This document shows, one piece after another, positions 8,229 through 18,297 of a DNA stretch of 64,000 nt. The translations under genes and the position numbers were made by a program. This stretch comes from Streptomyces physcomitrii (GTDB taxonomy: Bacteria; Actinomycetota; Actinomycetes; Streptomycetales; Streptomycetaceae). Under the pieces are notes generated by a model. It saw only the letters and a program-made list of their open reading frames with translations, had not been told where the DNA came from and ran no database searches. The stretch covers positions 1 to 64,000 of the forward strand of contig NZ_JAAWWP010000025.1 of NCBI RefSeq assembly GCF_012273655.1, written 5' to 3'. Each line of letters starts with the position of its first letter. Positions within the stretch are counted from its first letter, which is position 1.

Positions 8229-9755
8229 ATGGCGCCCAGCCAGACGAAGGACTCCGCACGAGCCGGCACCCCGGGCTCCGGAAAAACCTTCTTCGGCCAT
8301 CCCCGCGGACTGGCCACGCTCTTCATGACGGAGATGTGGGAGCGCTTCAGCTTCTACGGCATGAAAGCCCTGCTCCCCCTCTACCTGATCGCGGGCGGCC
8401 CGGCGGCGGGCAAGGGCGCGCAGGAGGGCGGCCTGGCGATGACCGCCGCCACCGCCACCGCGATCTACTCCATCTACCTGGCGATGGTCTATCTGCTCGC
8501 GATGCCGGGCGGCTGGTTCGGCGACCGGGTCTGGGGCCCGCGCAAGACGGTCGTCATCTCCGCCTCGATCGTGGTGCTCGGCCACCTGACGCTGGCCATC
8601 CCCGGTGAGGGCGCCTTCTTCGGCGGTCTCGCGCTCGTCGCGATCGGCTCGGGCCTGCTCAAGGCCAATGTCTCCACCATGGTCGGCCACCTCTACGACG
8701 GCCCCGAGGACCCGCGCCGGGACGGCGGCTTCACCGTCTTCTACATCGGCATCAACGTCGGTGCCTTCGGTGCGCCGCTGATCATCGGCACCGTCGGCGA
8801 GAAGGTCAACTGGCACTTCGGCTTCGCCCTCGCCGCGCTCGGCATGGCGCTCGGCCTCGCCCAGTTCCTGCTCGGCACCCGCCACCTGGACGCCCGCTCC
8901 AGCGAGGTGCCCAAGCCGCTCTCCGAGCAGGAGCGCAGCTCGGTGATCCGCAAGACGCTGATCACCGTCGCGCTGACCGCCGTCTTCTACGCGGTCGTGG
9001 TCGCCACCGACCTCTACACCCTGAACTGGGCGCTGGTCCCGATCACCCTGGCCGGTCTGCTCATCCCGATCGGGGTGCTGGCCCGGATCAAGCGGGACAA
9101 GGACCTGTCCGGCGAAGAGCAGTCGAAGATGAACGGCTACATCTGGTTCTTCGTCGCCGCGGCCATCTTCTGGATGATCTACGACCAGGGCGGCTCGACC
9201 CTGTCGATCTTCGCCGAGTCGAAGACCAACACCGTGATCCTCGGCTTCGACTTCCCGGTCTCCTGGTTCCAGTCGGTCAACCCGGTCATGATCATGGCGC
9301 TGGCCCCGCTCGTCGCCTGGCTCTGGCTCTACCTGGCCCGCAAGGCCAAGGAGCCGAGCACGGTGGTGAAGTTCTCCGCCGGCCTCGGCCTGGTGGGCCT
9401 GTCCTTCGTGCTCTTCCTGCTGCCGCTCGCGGCCTCCTCGGACGGCACCAAGGTCAGCCCGATGTGGCTGGTCGGCATCTACCTGATCCAGACCGTCGGT
9501 GAGCTGTGCCTCTCCCCGGTCGGCCTCTCGGTCACCACCAAGATGGCCCCGGCCAAGTACGCCTCCCAGATGATGGGCGTCTGGTTCCTCGCGGTCACCG
9601 CGGGCGACTGCGCCACCGGGCTGCTCTCCATCGCCGGGGTCGACCTCAACAAGTCGGGCGTGGTGGCCCTGGAGGCCGGCCTCGCGCTGCTCGCCGCCTT
9701 CGCGGTGTACATGTACCGCAAGCAGGTGCGCGCCCACATGGGCGAGGTCCACTGA
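8229..9755 (+). CDS. POT-family peptide transporter
   Basis: 508-residue proton-dependent oligopeptide transporter of the POT/PTR2 family, importing di- and tripeptides. Family motifs are EMWERFSFYGMKALLPLYL in helix 1 and the PTR2 signature FYIGINVGAFGAPLI. It also has YDQGGSTLSIFA in the second half and GELCLSPVGLSVTTKMAP near helix 10. At least twelve hydrophobic segments are evident. A ribosome-binding site (CAGAGGATCGAC) precedes the ATG. It is monocistronic and ends at a strong hairpin. A role in peptide uptake during growth or development is inferred from the family only. Confidence 0.93.
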   Translation: MAPSQTKDSARAGTPGSGKTFFGHPRGLATLFMTEMWERFSFYGMKALLPLYLIAGGPAAGKGAQEGGLAMTAATATAIYSIYLAMVYLLAMPGGWFGDRVWGPRKTVVISASIVVLGHLTLAIPGEGAFFGGLALVAIGSGLLKANVSTMVGHLYDGPEDPRRDGGFTVFYIGINVGAFGAPLIIGTVGEKVNWHFGFALAALGMALGLAQFLLGTRHLDARSSEVPKPLSEQERSSVIRKTLITVALTAVFYAVVVATDLYTLNWALVPITLAGLLIPIGVLARIKRDKDLSGEEQSKMNGYIWFFVAAAIFWMIYDQGGSTLSIFAESKTNTVILGFDFPVSWFQSVNPVMIMALAPLVAWLWLYLARKAKEPSTVVKFSAGLGLVGLSFVLFLLPLAASSDGTKVSPMWLVGIYLIQTVGELCLSPVGLSVTTKMAPAKYASQMMGVWFLAVTAGDCATGLLSIAGVDLNKSGVVALEAGLALLAAFAVYMYRKQVRAHMGEVH

Positions 9756-9780
9756 CACCACCGCGCACCCCGCGGCCACC

Positions 9781-9816
9781 GAGGGCCGTCCCGCCGCACC
9801 AGGCGGGGCGGCCCTC
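9781..9816. terminator. Hairpin terminator
   Basis: Fifteen-pair stem (GAGGGCCGTCCCGCC / GGCGGGGCGGCCCTC, one T-G wobble) with a 6-base loop, just after the peptide transporter and before the convergent anti-sigma gene. Likely works in both directions. Confidence 0.65.
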
Positions 9817-9977
9817 GCCGCCGGTCCGGGCGGCTTCCCGGTACGCGGCGGCCTCCCCGGTACGTACGCGGCCGGGCGGGAGCGGGCAGCAGGACGCCCC
9901 CGTACGGACGGATGCCGACGAGGGCGGAAGCCAGGTGGCCAGGTGGGGGTGAGGGTGAACCGCCAGGGGGTGAACTG

Positions 9978-10487
9978 CTAAGCGGGGGCGCCCAGTTCGG
10001 CCCAGACCGTCTTGCCGGCGAGGCTCGGCGTGCGGACGATCCCCCAGTCCAGGCAGAGGCGCTGCACGATGAACATGCCGTGCCCGCCGGGGCGGCCCGC
10101 ACGGTGCGGGGTGCGGGGGGCGGGCTCGCCCGCGCCCTTGTCGCGGACCTCGATCCGCAGCACCTTGCCCTCGCTGGAGATCCACATCCGCTCGGGGCCG
10201 CCCGCGTGCAGGCAGGCGTTGGTGACGAGCTCGGAGACGACCAGCAGGACGTCCTCGGCGGCGGCCCTGCGGTCGGCTCCGGAGGCGGGCAGCCAGCCCC
10301 AGTCGTACAGGGCCTCACGGGTGAAGTCGCGGGCGAGCGGGACGATGCCGCTCGCCCCTTCGAAGTCCAGGGCACGCACCTGCCGCTCGGTGACGGGGGC
10401 CAAGGCCGCGCCTTCGCCGTTCGCGGGAGCGCCGGGGCCCGCCTGGGGGCCCCGCTCGCCCGGCGGGAAGGGCCGGGTGGTGCTCAT
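9978..10487 (-). CDS. prsI: RsbW-like anti-sigma factor (HATPase)
   Basis: 169-residue serine-kinase-type anti-sigma factor with a GHKL ATPase fold: N box SELVTNACLHAGG, G1 VRDKGAGEP, G2 GGHGMFIVQRLCLDWG. Such proteins hold a SigB-family sigma factor and phosphorylate the anti-anti-sigma STAS protein. The linked genes (STAS protein, sigma factor) complete a partner-switching module. The ~45-residue Pro/Gly/Ala N-terminus is poorly conserved and the start could be internal. The symbol follows the S. coelicolor sigI locus as I remember it. Confidence 0.85.
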   Translation of the reverse strand: MSTTRPFPPGERGPQAGPGAPANGEGAALAPVTERQVRALDFEGASGIVPLARDFTREALYDWGWLPASGADRRAAAEDVLLVVSELVTNACLHAGGPERMWISSEGKVLRIEVRDKGAGEPAPRTPHRAGRPGGHGMFIVQRLCLDWGIVRTPSLAGKTVWAELGAPA

Positions 10488-10674
10488 CAGCGCTTCACCT
10501 CACCGATTCACCAGTCGTGGCAGTGCTTGCCGCTGTGCCTGTTGTCTGATCCAGGGGGTCTTCTGCCCGGTCGTTCCGTGAGAACACCCACGTATTCGAA
10601 AGCGGGCCGTGTGACGCTCGTAACGTGCCGGTCACACAGTGAACAAGGAGGCGAAAGTCTCCTGGTCCGGTGCT

Positions 10675-11049
10675 TCAGCCGGTGGACGCGAGCGCCTCGG
10701 CGAGGCTGTCGTGCAGGGTGAAGACGGCCTCGGCGCCGGTGATCTCGAAGACCCTGGCGACCACGGGGAGCATGCCCGCGAGGTGGACGGCGCCGCCGGC
10801 CTCCTCCGCCTTGAGGCGGGCGCCGAGCAGGACGTTGAGCCCGGTGGAGTCGCAGAACTCCAGGCGGGTGCAGTCGACCACGAGGCGCGTGAGGCCCCGG
10901 TCGATGCTGGCCTCCAGCGGCTCGCGCAGCAGATCGGCGGTGTGGTGGTCGAGCTCACCTGCCGGGGTGATGACGGCGGTGCCGCTCTCTTCCCGTACCT
11001 CGACAAGAAGCCGGCCCCGGTTCGCGCTGCCGACCGTCCCGCGGTCCAT
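10675..11049 (-). CDS. arsI: Anti-anti-sigma factor (STAS domain)
   Basis: 124-residue STAS-domain protein. The central motif LVVDCTRLEFCDSTGLNVLL carries the serine that is the usual phosphorylation site. When dephosphorylated, such proteins bind the anti-sigma kinase and release the sigma factor. I chose the ATG at 11049 (MDRGTVGS); a longer reading adds 17 residues without support. It is divergent from the sigma gene and upstream of the anti-sigma gene, with 187 bases between the two minus-strand genes. The symbol is from memory of S. coelicolor. Confidence 0.87.
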   Translation of the reverse strand: MDRGTVGSANRGRLLVEVREESGTAVITPAGELDHHTADLLREPLEASIDRGLTRLVVDCTRLEFCDSTGLNVLLGARLKAEEAGGAVHLAGMLPVVARVFEITGAEAVFTLHDSLAEALASTG

Positions 11050-11304
11050 GCGGTGTCTCTCTCTTCCGACAGTCGTGGATGTGGATTGACGCCCCCGCAC
11101 ACTACCGCCCTCCGGGCGCCTTCCAACACCCGAACAACCGGTTCAAAGCGGACAATTCACAAGGAAATGCACTTGCAAGTCCACCGGAAAAACGGGTAGG
11201 GCTTATAAGGACACCTGACCGACACGGCCGGCTATGGAGGCGCCGCACTCCGCAGTGCACGCAAAGGCTTCGGCAGCCAGATGCCGAGAATCATGGAGGA
11301 CACC

Positions 11305-12207
11305 ATGTCACCCCGGCTCGACGAATCGCATACCGACCAGGCGACGTCGGCACATCCGCCGGAACTCCGCGCCGAGCTGCCCGCGCCCGCAGAGGCCGCG
11401 GACGACCTCGACCTCCCCGAGATCCCCCCGTTCGACGAGGTGGGACCGGCGGACGCGCGGGCTCTGTCCAAGACGCTCTTCGACCGTCTCGGTTCGCTCG
11501 AAGAAGGCACCCACGAGTACGCGTACGTACGCAACACCCTGGTCGAACTGAACCTCGCCCTGGTGAAGTTCGCCGCCTCCCGGTTCCGCTCGCGCAGCGA
11601 GCCGATGGAGGACATCATCCAGGTCGGCACCATCGGCCTGATCAAGGCGATCGACCGCTTCGAGCTGAGCCGCGGGGTCGAGTTCCCGACCTTCGCGATG
11701 CCCACCATCGTCGGTGAGATCAAGCGCTTCTTCCGGGACACCAGCTGGTCCGTCCGCGTGCCGCGGCGGCTCCAGGAGCTGCGCCTGGACCTGGCCAAGG
11801 CCGGCGACGAACTCGCCCAGAAGCTCGACCGCGCGCCCACCGTGGCGGAACTCGCCGAGCGCCTCGACCTGAGCAGGGACGAGGTCGTCGAGGGCATGGC
11901 CGCCTCCAACGCCTACACGGCCAGCTCACTCGACGCCCAGCCCGAGGAGGACGACTCCGAGGGCGCGCTCGCGGACCGGATCGGCTACGAGGACCACGGC
12001 CTGGAGGGCATCGAGTACATCGAGTCCCTGAAGCCGCTGATCGCCGAACTCCCGCCGCGCGACCGGAAGATCCTCTCGCTGCGCTTCGTCGCCAATATGA
12101 CCCAGTCGGAGATCGGCGAGGAGCTGGGCATCTCGCAGATGCACGTCTCCCGCCTGCTCACCCGCACCCTGGGCCGGCTCCGCAAGGGGCTGACGGTCGA
12201 GGAGTGA
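11305..12207 (+). CDS. sigI: SigB/SigF-family RNA polymerase sigma factor
   Basis: 300-residue group 3 sigma factor. Region 2 contains EDIIQVGTIGLIKAIDRFEL and VEFPTFAMPTIVGEIKRFFR. Region 3 shows AELAERLDLSRDEVVEGM, and the region 4 helix-turn-helix is MTQSEIGEELGISQMHVSRL. The ~45-residue acidic N-terminus is variable. Three in-frame ATGs exist (11281, 11293, 11305); the last follows GGAGG at 11294-11299 with the best spacing. The adjacent divergent STAS and kinase genes imply post-translational control by partner switching, probably for stress or development. A GGGTAG at 11194 recalls the -10 of SigB-type promoters (possible autoregulation), but I see no convincing -35. Confidence 0.93.
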   Translation: MSPRLDESHTDQATSAHPPELRAELPAPAEAADDLDLPEIPPFDEVGPADARALSKTLFDRLGSLEEGTHEYAYVRNTLVELNLALVKFAASRFRSRSEPMEDIIQVGTIGLIKAIDRFELSRGVEFPTFAMPTIVGEIKRFFRDTSWSVRVPRRLQELRLDLAKAGDELAQKLDRAPTVAELAERLDLSRDEVVEGMAASNAYTASSLDAQPEEDDSEGALADRIGYEDHGLEGIEYIESLKPLIAELPPRDRKILSLRFVANMTQSEIGEELGISQMHVSRLLTRTLGRLRKGLTVEE

Positions 12208-12310
12208 CCGGCGGGCCTGCCCCGCGGACCCTCGCCCCCGACGAAGGCCCACCGGACAGGCTCGCGGCCACCCGCGGCCCCGGCACAGAGCACCACGGCA
12301 TCTGGCAGTG

Positions 12311-12339
12311 GAAGCCCGTCTCCCCCGGAGACGGGCTTC
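12311..12339. terminator. Rho-independent terminator
   Basis: Thirteen-pair perfect stem (GAAGCCCGTCTCC / GGAGACGGGCTTC) with a three-base CCC loop followed by TTC, between the convergent sigma factor and hutI genes. Confidence 0.8.
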
Positions 12340-12359
12340 TTCGCGTACGCCCGCGGCCC

Positions 12360-13529
12360 TCAGGCGACCGGCACGCCCCGGCGCCACACCTCGGAGACCA
12401 GCGGCACCCCCGGCCGGTACACCAGGTGCACATGGCTCGGCGCGTCCAGGACGGCGAGGTCCGCGCGGGCGCCCGGGGCCAGCCGGCCGATGTCGGTCCG
12501 GCGCAGCGCGGCGGCCCCGCCCGCGGTCGCCGACCAGAGCGCCTCGTCCGGGGTCATCCCCATGTCGCGCACCGCGAGCGCCAGGCAGAAGGGCATCGAG
12601 GAGGTGTACGAGGAGCCCGGGTTGCAGTCCGTGGACAGCGCGACGGTGGCGCCCGCGTCCAGCAGGCGGCGGGCGTCCGGCCACTCGGCCCGGGTGGAGA
12701 ACTCCGCGCCCGGCAGCAGGGTGGCCACCGTGCTCCCCTGCGCGAGGGCGTCCACATCGGCGTCGGTCAGGTGGGTGCAGTGGTCCGCGCTGGCCGCGCC
12801 GAGCTCCACGGCGAGCTGGACCCCGGGCCCGTAGGAGAGCTGGTTGGCGTGCACCCGGGGGGTCAGGCCCGCCGCCATCCCGGCGGTGAGGATCGCCCGC
12901 GCCTGCTCGCCGTCGAAGGCGCCGCGCTCGCAGAAGACGTCCACCCAGCGGGCGTACGGGGCGCAGGCCGTGAGCATCTCGCCGGTGACCAGGGCGACAT
13001 AGCCCGCCGGGTCCTCGGCGAACTCGGGGGGCACGATGTGCGCGCCGAGGAAGGTGACCTCCTCGGTCTGCTCGGCGGCCAGGCGCAGGGCGCGCGCCTC
13101 CTGCTCGACGCTGAGCCCGTAGCCGGACTTGGTCTCGAAGGTCGTGGTGCCCTGGGCCAGCGCCTCGCGCAGATGGCGGGCGAGGTTCCCGGCGAGCGCG
13201 GTGTCGCTCGCCGCCCGGGTGGCGGCGACCGTGGTGCGGATGCCGCCTGCCGAGTAACTCCGGCCGGACATACGGGCGTTGAACTCCGCCGTACGGTCCC
13301 CGGCGAACACCAGATGCGAGTGCGAGTCGACGAAGCCGGGAATGACCGCCCGCCCGCCGAGGTCGTGCGCCTCGTCCGCGGCCGGGGCCCGGTCGGCCGG
13401 TCCCGCCCAGGCGATCCGCTCCCCGTCGAGGACCAGGGCCGCCCCGGTGAGCAGGCCGAGCGGGCCCTCGCCGAGTGCGGGGTCGTTGGTGACCAGGCTG
13501 CCGATGCCGGTGAGGACGGTGCTGCCCAT
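12360..13529 (-). CDS. hutI: Imidazolonepropionase
   Basis: 389-residue amidohydrolase that opens 4-imidazolone-5-propionate to N-formimidoyl-L-glutamate, third step of histidine breakdown. Metal-binding HxH lies in VDSHSHLVFAGDRTAEF; FETKSGYGLSVEQE, FLGAHIVPPEF and STDCNPGSSYTSSMPFCL are HutI signatures. The ATG at 13529 follows AGCGGAGGAA. It is the last gene of the hut operon and ends facing the sigma-factor terminator. A 247-base repeat-rich spacer separates it from hutF. Confidence 0.96.
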   Translation of the reverse strand: MGSTVLTGIGSLVTNDPALGEGPLGLLTGAALVLDGERIAWAGPADRAPAADEAHDLGGRAVIPGFVDSHSHLVFAGDRTAEFNARMSGRSYSAGGIRTTVAATRAASDTALAGNLARHLREALAQGTTTFETKSGYGLSVEQEARALRLAAEQTEEVTFLGAHIVPPEFAEDPAGYVALVTGEMLTACAPYARWVDVFCERGAFDGEQARAILTAGMAAGLTPRVHANQLSYGPGVQLAVELGAASADHCTHLTDADVDALAQGSTVATLLPGAEFSTRAEWPDARRLLDAGATVALSTDCNPGSSYTSSMPFCLALAVRDMGMTPDEALWSATAGGAAALRRTDIGRLAPGARADLAVLDAPSHVHLVYRPGVPLVSEVWRRGVPVA

Positions 13530-13561
13530 CGCGTTCCTCCGCTTTCCTGCCGGATTCCTGT

Positions 13562-13742
13562 TTCCTGCCGGGCCGGGGCCCGCGCTCTTCTGCCGGGCCG
13601 GGGCCCCGCGTTCTCCTGCCGGGCCCGGGCCCCGTGTCTTCCTGCCGGGCCCGGGCCCGGGTTTCCGTGCCGGGCCGGGGCCCGCCGAATCGCTGTCCGC
13701 TCTTCCCGTCCTGCCGTGTCTCTTCCCGTCCTGCCGTGTCCG
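13562..13742. repeat. G/C palindromic tandem repeats between hutF and hutI
   Basis: About five copies of a ~26-base unit containing CTGCCGGGCCGGGGCCC (starting near 13566, 13592, 13618, 13644 and 13668), followed by two copies of CTCTTCCCGTCCTGCCGTGT (13703-13742). Each long unit contains a GGGCC-GGCCC palindrome and could fold into a small hairpin in the hut mRNA. No coding sequence fits. Confidence 0.75.
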
Positions 13743-13776
13743 TCCCCGCCGCCGCCTCCCGCGGGCGGGGCCGCGG

Positions 13777-15171
13777 TCAGCCGCGCAGCAGCTCCACGGC
13801 CTCCGCCAGCGCCGCCGGTACGTCCGGGATCCGGCAGTGCGCCCCGTCCCGTACCAGGTGGCGGCCGCCGACCACGACATGCCGTACGTCGGCGGCGGTG
13901 GCCGCGAAGACGGCGGTCTCCGCGCCGAGGCGGGGGATCGAGCCCGCGGTGCGCACCGAGTCGAGGGCGACGGTGGTGAGGTCGGCGAGGGCGCCCCGCT
14001 CGATGGCGCCCGCGTCGGGGCGGCCGAGGGCGGCGTGCCCGTCGGGGCTCGCCGCGCGCAGCAGGGCCGCGGCGGTCCAGTGGCCCCGGGTGCGGCTGCG
14101 CAGGCGCTCGTCCAGCTCCATGGCGCGCGCCTCCTCGAAGAGGTCGATGACGGCGTGGCTGTCGCTGCCGAGGCTGAGCGGGCTGCCCGCGGCCTGGAGC
14201 CGGGGCGCGGGGCCGATGCCGTCGGCGAGGTCGCGTTCGGTGGTGGGGCACATGCAGGTGCCGGTGCCGGAGCCGCCGAGCAGGGCGATGTCCTCCTCGG
14301 TGAGGTGGGTGCTGTGCACGGCGGTGGTGCCGGGGCCGAGCACGCCGTGGTCGGCGAGGAGGCGGGCGGGGGTGACGCCGTGCGCGGCGAGGCAGGCCTC
14401 GTTCTCGGCCCGCTGCTCGGAGAGGTGGACGTGCAGCGGTACGGACCGCGCGCGGGCCCAGTCGGCGACGGTGGCCAACTGCCCGGCGGGCACGGCCCGT
14501 ACGGAGTGCACGGCCGCGCCGATCAGGGTGTGCTCGGAGGGCTTCACGGTGTCCGCGAGCAGGCTGGCCCGCTCGGCCCAGGCCTCGGCGGTGCCGTCGG
14601 AGAAGCGCGACTGGTGGTGGTCGGGGGCCTCGCCGAAACCGGCCGCGAGATAGGCGGTGTCGAGCAGGGTGATCCGGATCCCGGCCTCGCGGGCGGCGGC
14701 GATCAGCGCCTCGCCCATGGCGTTGGGGTCCTGGTAGGGGCTCCCGCCGGGGGCGTGGTGGAGATAGTGGAACTCCCCCACCGCGGTGACCCCGGCGAGC
14801 GCCATCTCCGCGTAGACGGCGCGGGCGAGCCGGAAGTACGACTCGGGGGTGAGCCGGTCGGCCACCGAGTACATCGTCTCGCGCCAGGTCCAGAAGGTGC
14901 CGGTGCCGACCTGGACGGTGCCGCGCAGCGCCCGGTGGAAGGCGTGCGAGTGCGCGTTGGCCAGGCCCGGCAGGGTGAGCCCGCGCAGTACGTGCGACCC
15001 GCGCGGCGGCACCGGCACCTGGCGGCGCACCCCGGTGATCCGGCCGCCGGTGACCTCCACGCACACCTCGGGCTCGACATGGGTGCCGAGCCAGGCGTGC
15101 TCCAGCCAGTAGGTGAACTCAGGCGGCGGGGAAGGGAGTCGACCGGAACCTCCGGCGTGCTCGTGGCTCAT
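13777..15171 (-). CDS. hutF: Formimidoylglutamate deiminase
   Basis: 464-residue amidohydrolase of the ATZ/TRZ class that deiminates N-formimidoyl-L-glutamate to N-formyl-L-glutamate and ammonia. Key motifs are the metal-binding GLANAHSHAFHRALRG, EFHYLHHAPGG, PLHVHLSEQRAENEAC, HSTHLTEEDIALL and SLGSDSHAVIDLFEEAR. The ATG at 15171 overlaps the stop of the upstream M20 amidohydrolase gene (ATGA), so they are translationally coupled. This gives the five-step (formylglutamate) route of histidine degradation. Confidence 0.93.
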   Translation of the reverse strand: MSHEHAGGSGRLPSPPPEFTYWLEHAWLGTHVEPEVCVEVTGGRITGVRRQVPVPPRGSHVLRGLTLPGLANAHSHAFHRALRGTVQVGTGTFWTWRETMYSVADRLTPESYFRLARAVYAEMALAGVTAVGEFHYLHHAPGGSPYQDPNAMGEALIAAAREAGIRITLLDTAYLAAGFGEAPDHHQSRFSDGTAEAWAERASLLADTVKPSEHTLIGAAVHSVRAVPAGQLATVADWARARSVPLHVHLSEQRAENEACLAAHGVTPARLLADHGVLGPGTTAVHSTHLTEEDIALLGGSGTGTCMCPTTERDLADGIGPAPRLQAAGSPLSLGSDSHAVIDLFEEARAMELDERLRSRTRGHWTAAALLRAASPDGHAALGRPDAGAIERGALADLTTVALDSVRTAGSIPRLGAETAVFAATAADVRHVVVGGRHLVRDGAHCRIPDVPAALAEAVELLRG

Positions 15172-16447
15172 GCGCAGGCGAGACCTTCCAGTACGTCGGC
15201 GAGGGCGGCCACTCCCGCCAGGCAGTCGTCCTCCTCGGCCCACTCCGCCGGGGAGTGCGAGACACCGGTCGGATTGCGGACGAAGAGCATGGCGGTGGGC
15301 ACCGACTCGGAGAGGATTCCGGCGTCGTGCCCGGCGCCGGTGCCGAGGACGGGCACCGGCTCCCCCCGGTCGCCGAGGATACGGGCGAGTTCCTCGCGCA
15401 GCGCGTCGCCGAATTCGACCACGGGGGTGAACGACTCGCGGACGACGTCGAGTCGGATCCCGTGGCGGGTGGCGTACTGCTCGGCGGCCTCCTGGATGCC
15501 GGTGACGACGGTGTCCAGGGTCCGCTGGTCGGCGGCGCGGGAGTCGAGCCAGCCGCGGACCAGGGAGGGGATGGCGTTGACGCCGTTCGGCTCGACCGCG
15601 ATCTTCCCGAACGTGGCGACGGCACCGGCGAGTTCGGCCTCCCGGCGGGCGGCGAGCACGGTCTCGGCGTAGGAGAGCATCGGGTCGCGGCGGTCGGCGA
15701 GGCGGGTGGTGCCCGCGTGGTTGGCCTCGCCGCGGAAGTCGAAGCGCCAGCGGCCGTGCGGCCAGATCGCGGAGGCGAGGCCGACCCGCGCGCCGCCGCT
15801 CTCCGGCAGCGCGAGCGCCCGGCCCTGCTCGATGTGCAGTTCCACGAACGCGCCGATACGGCCGAGGAGTTCGGGGTCGGCGCCGATGGCCTCGGGGTCG
15901 TATCCGGCCCGCTCCATGGCCGTGGGCAGCGCGATGCCGTCCTGGTCCCGCAGGGCGAAGGCCTGCTCGCGGCCGAGCCGCCCGGCGGCGAGCCGGGAGC
16001 CCACACAGGCCAGGCCGAAGCGCGCGCCCTCCTCGTCGCCGAAGTTGACCAGGCCCACCGGCCGGGTGAACCGGGCCTGCCTGTCACGGAGTTGATCGAG
16101 GGCGGCGAAGGCGGAGACCACGCCGAGCGGGCCGTCGAAGGCGCCGCCGTCCGGCACCGAGTCGAGGTGCGAGCCGGTGACGACCGCGTCCCCCTCGGCC
16201 GGATCGCCCAGCCAGGCCCACTGGTTGCCGTTGCGGTCCACCCGGTGGTCGAGGCCGCGGGCGAGCGCCTGCGCGCGGAACCAGTCGCGGCAGTCGGCGT
16301 CGGCGGGTGTCCAGGCGTGGCGGCGGTAGCCGCCGGTGGAGTCCTCGCGGCCGATGACCGCCAGCTCCCGCCACATCGCGTGGAAGGAGGGCGGGGTCAC
16401 CGAGGGGGTGAACTCCCCTGCCGCAGAGGCCTGTTCGGACGGCTCGT

Positions 16448-16451
<4 letters not shown>
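15168..16451 (-). CDS. M20-family amidohydrolase (allantoate/N-carbamoyl amino acid hydrolase-like)
   Basis: 427-residue dizinc amidohydrolase resembling allantoate amidohydrolase and N-carbamoyl-L-amino-acid hydrolases. Metal-site motifs are GSHLDSVPDGGAFDGPLGV, FGDEEGARFG and ELHIEQGRAL; the dimerisation lid contains GEANHAGTTRLADRRD. The C-terminus has GAGHDAGILSESVPTAM. The GTG start overlaps the hutU stop and the stop overlaps the hutF start, so it sits tightly inside the hut operon. No allantoin gene is nearby. I infer that it may act on N-formylglutamate, replacing HutG, or on another ureido/formyl amino acid. Family assignment is firm; the substrate is not. Confidence 0.88.
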
Positions 16452-18127
<1,676 letters not shown>

Positions 18128-18176
18128 GGGGTGCCTCCTCGCGGACTGTTGCCTCAGATATTCACATCCTGGGGTG

Positions 18177-18190
18177 CTGAATACATTCAG
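18177..18190. promoter_or_regulatory. Palindrome upstream of hutU (candidate operator)
   Basis: CTGAAT-AC-ATTCAG, perfect 6-base arms, lies about 50 bases upstream of the hutU start and about 110 before the divergent PLP-enzyme gene. A second ATTCA occurs at ~18160. Position suits repression of hut genes. Binding protein unknown. Confidence 0.4.
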
Positions 18191-18297
18191 TCAATACGGC
18201 CTCCTCGCCGCGCGTCCGGGCCCGCCCCGGGGCGGTCGGCGTCCAGGGACCGGAACGGGCCGCGACGCCCGGCGGACCGCCGTGATTGGCTGACCGT

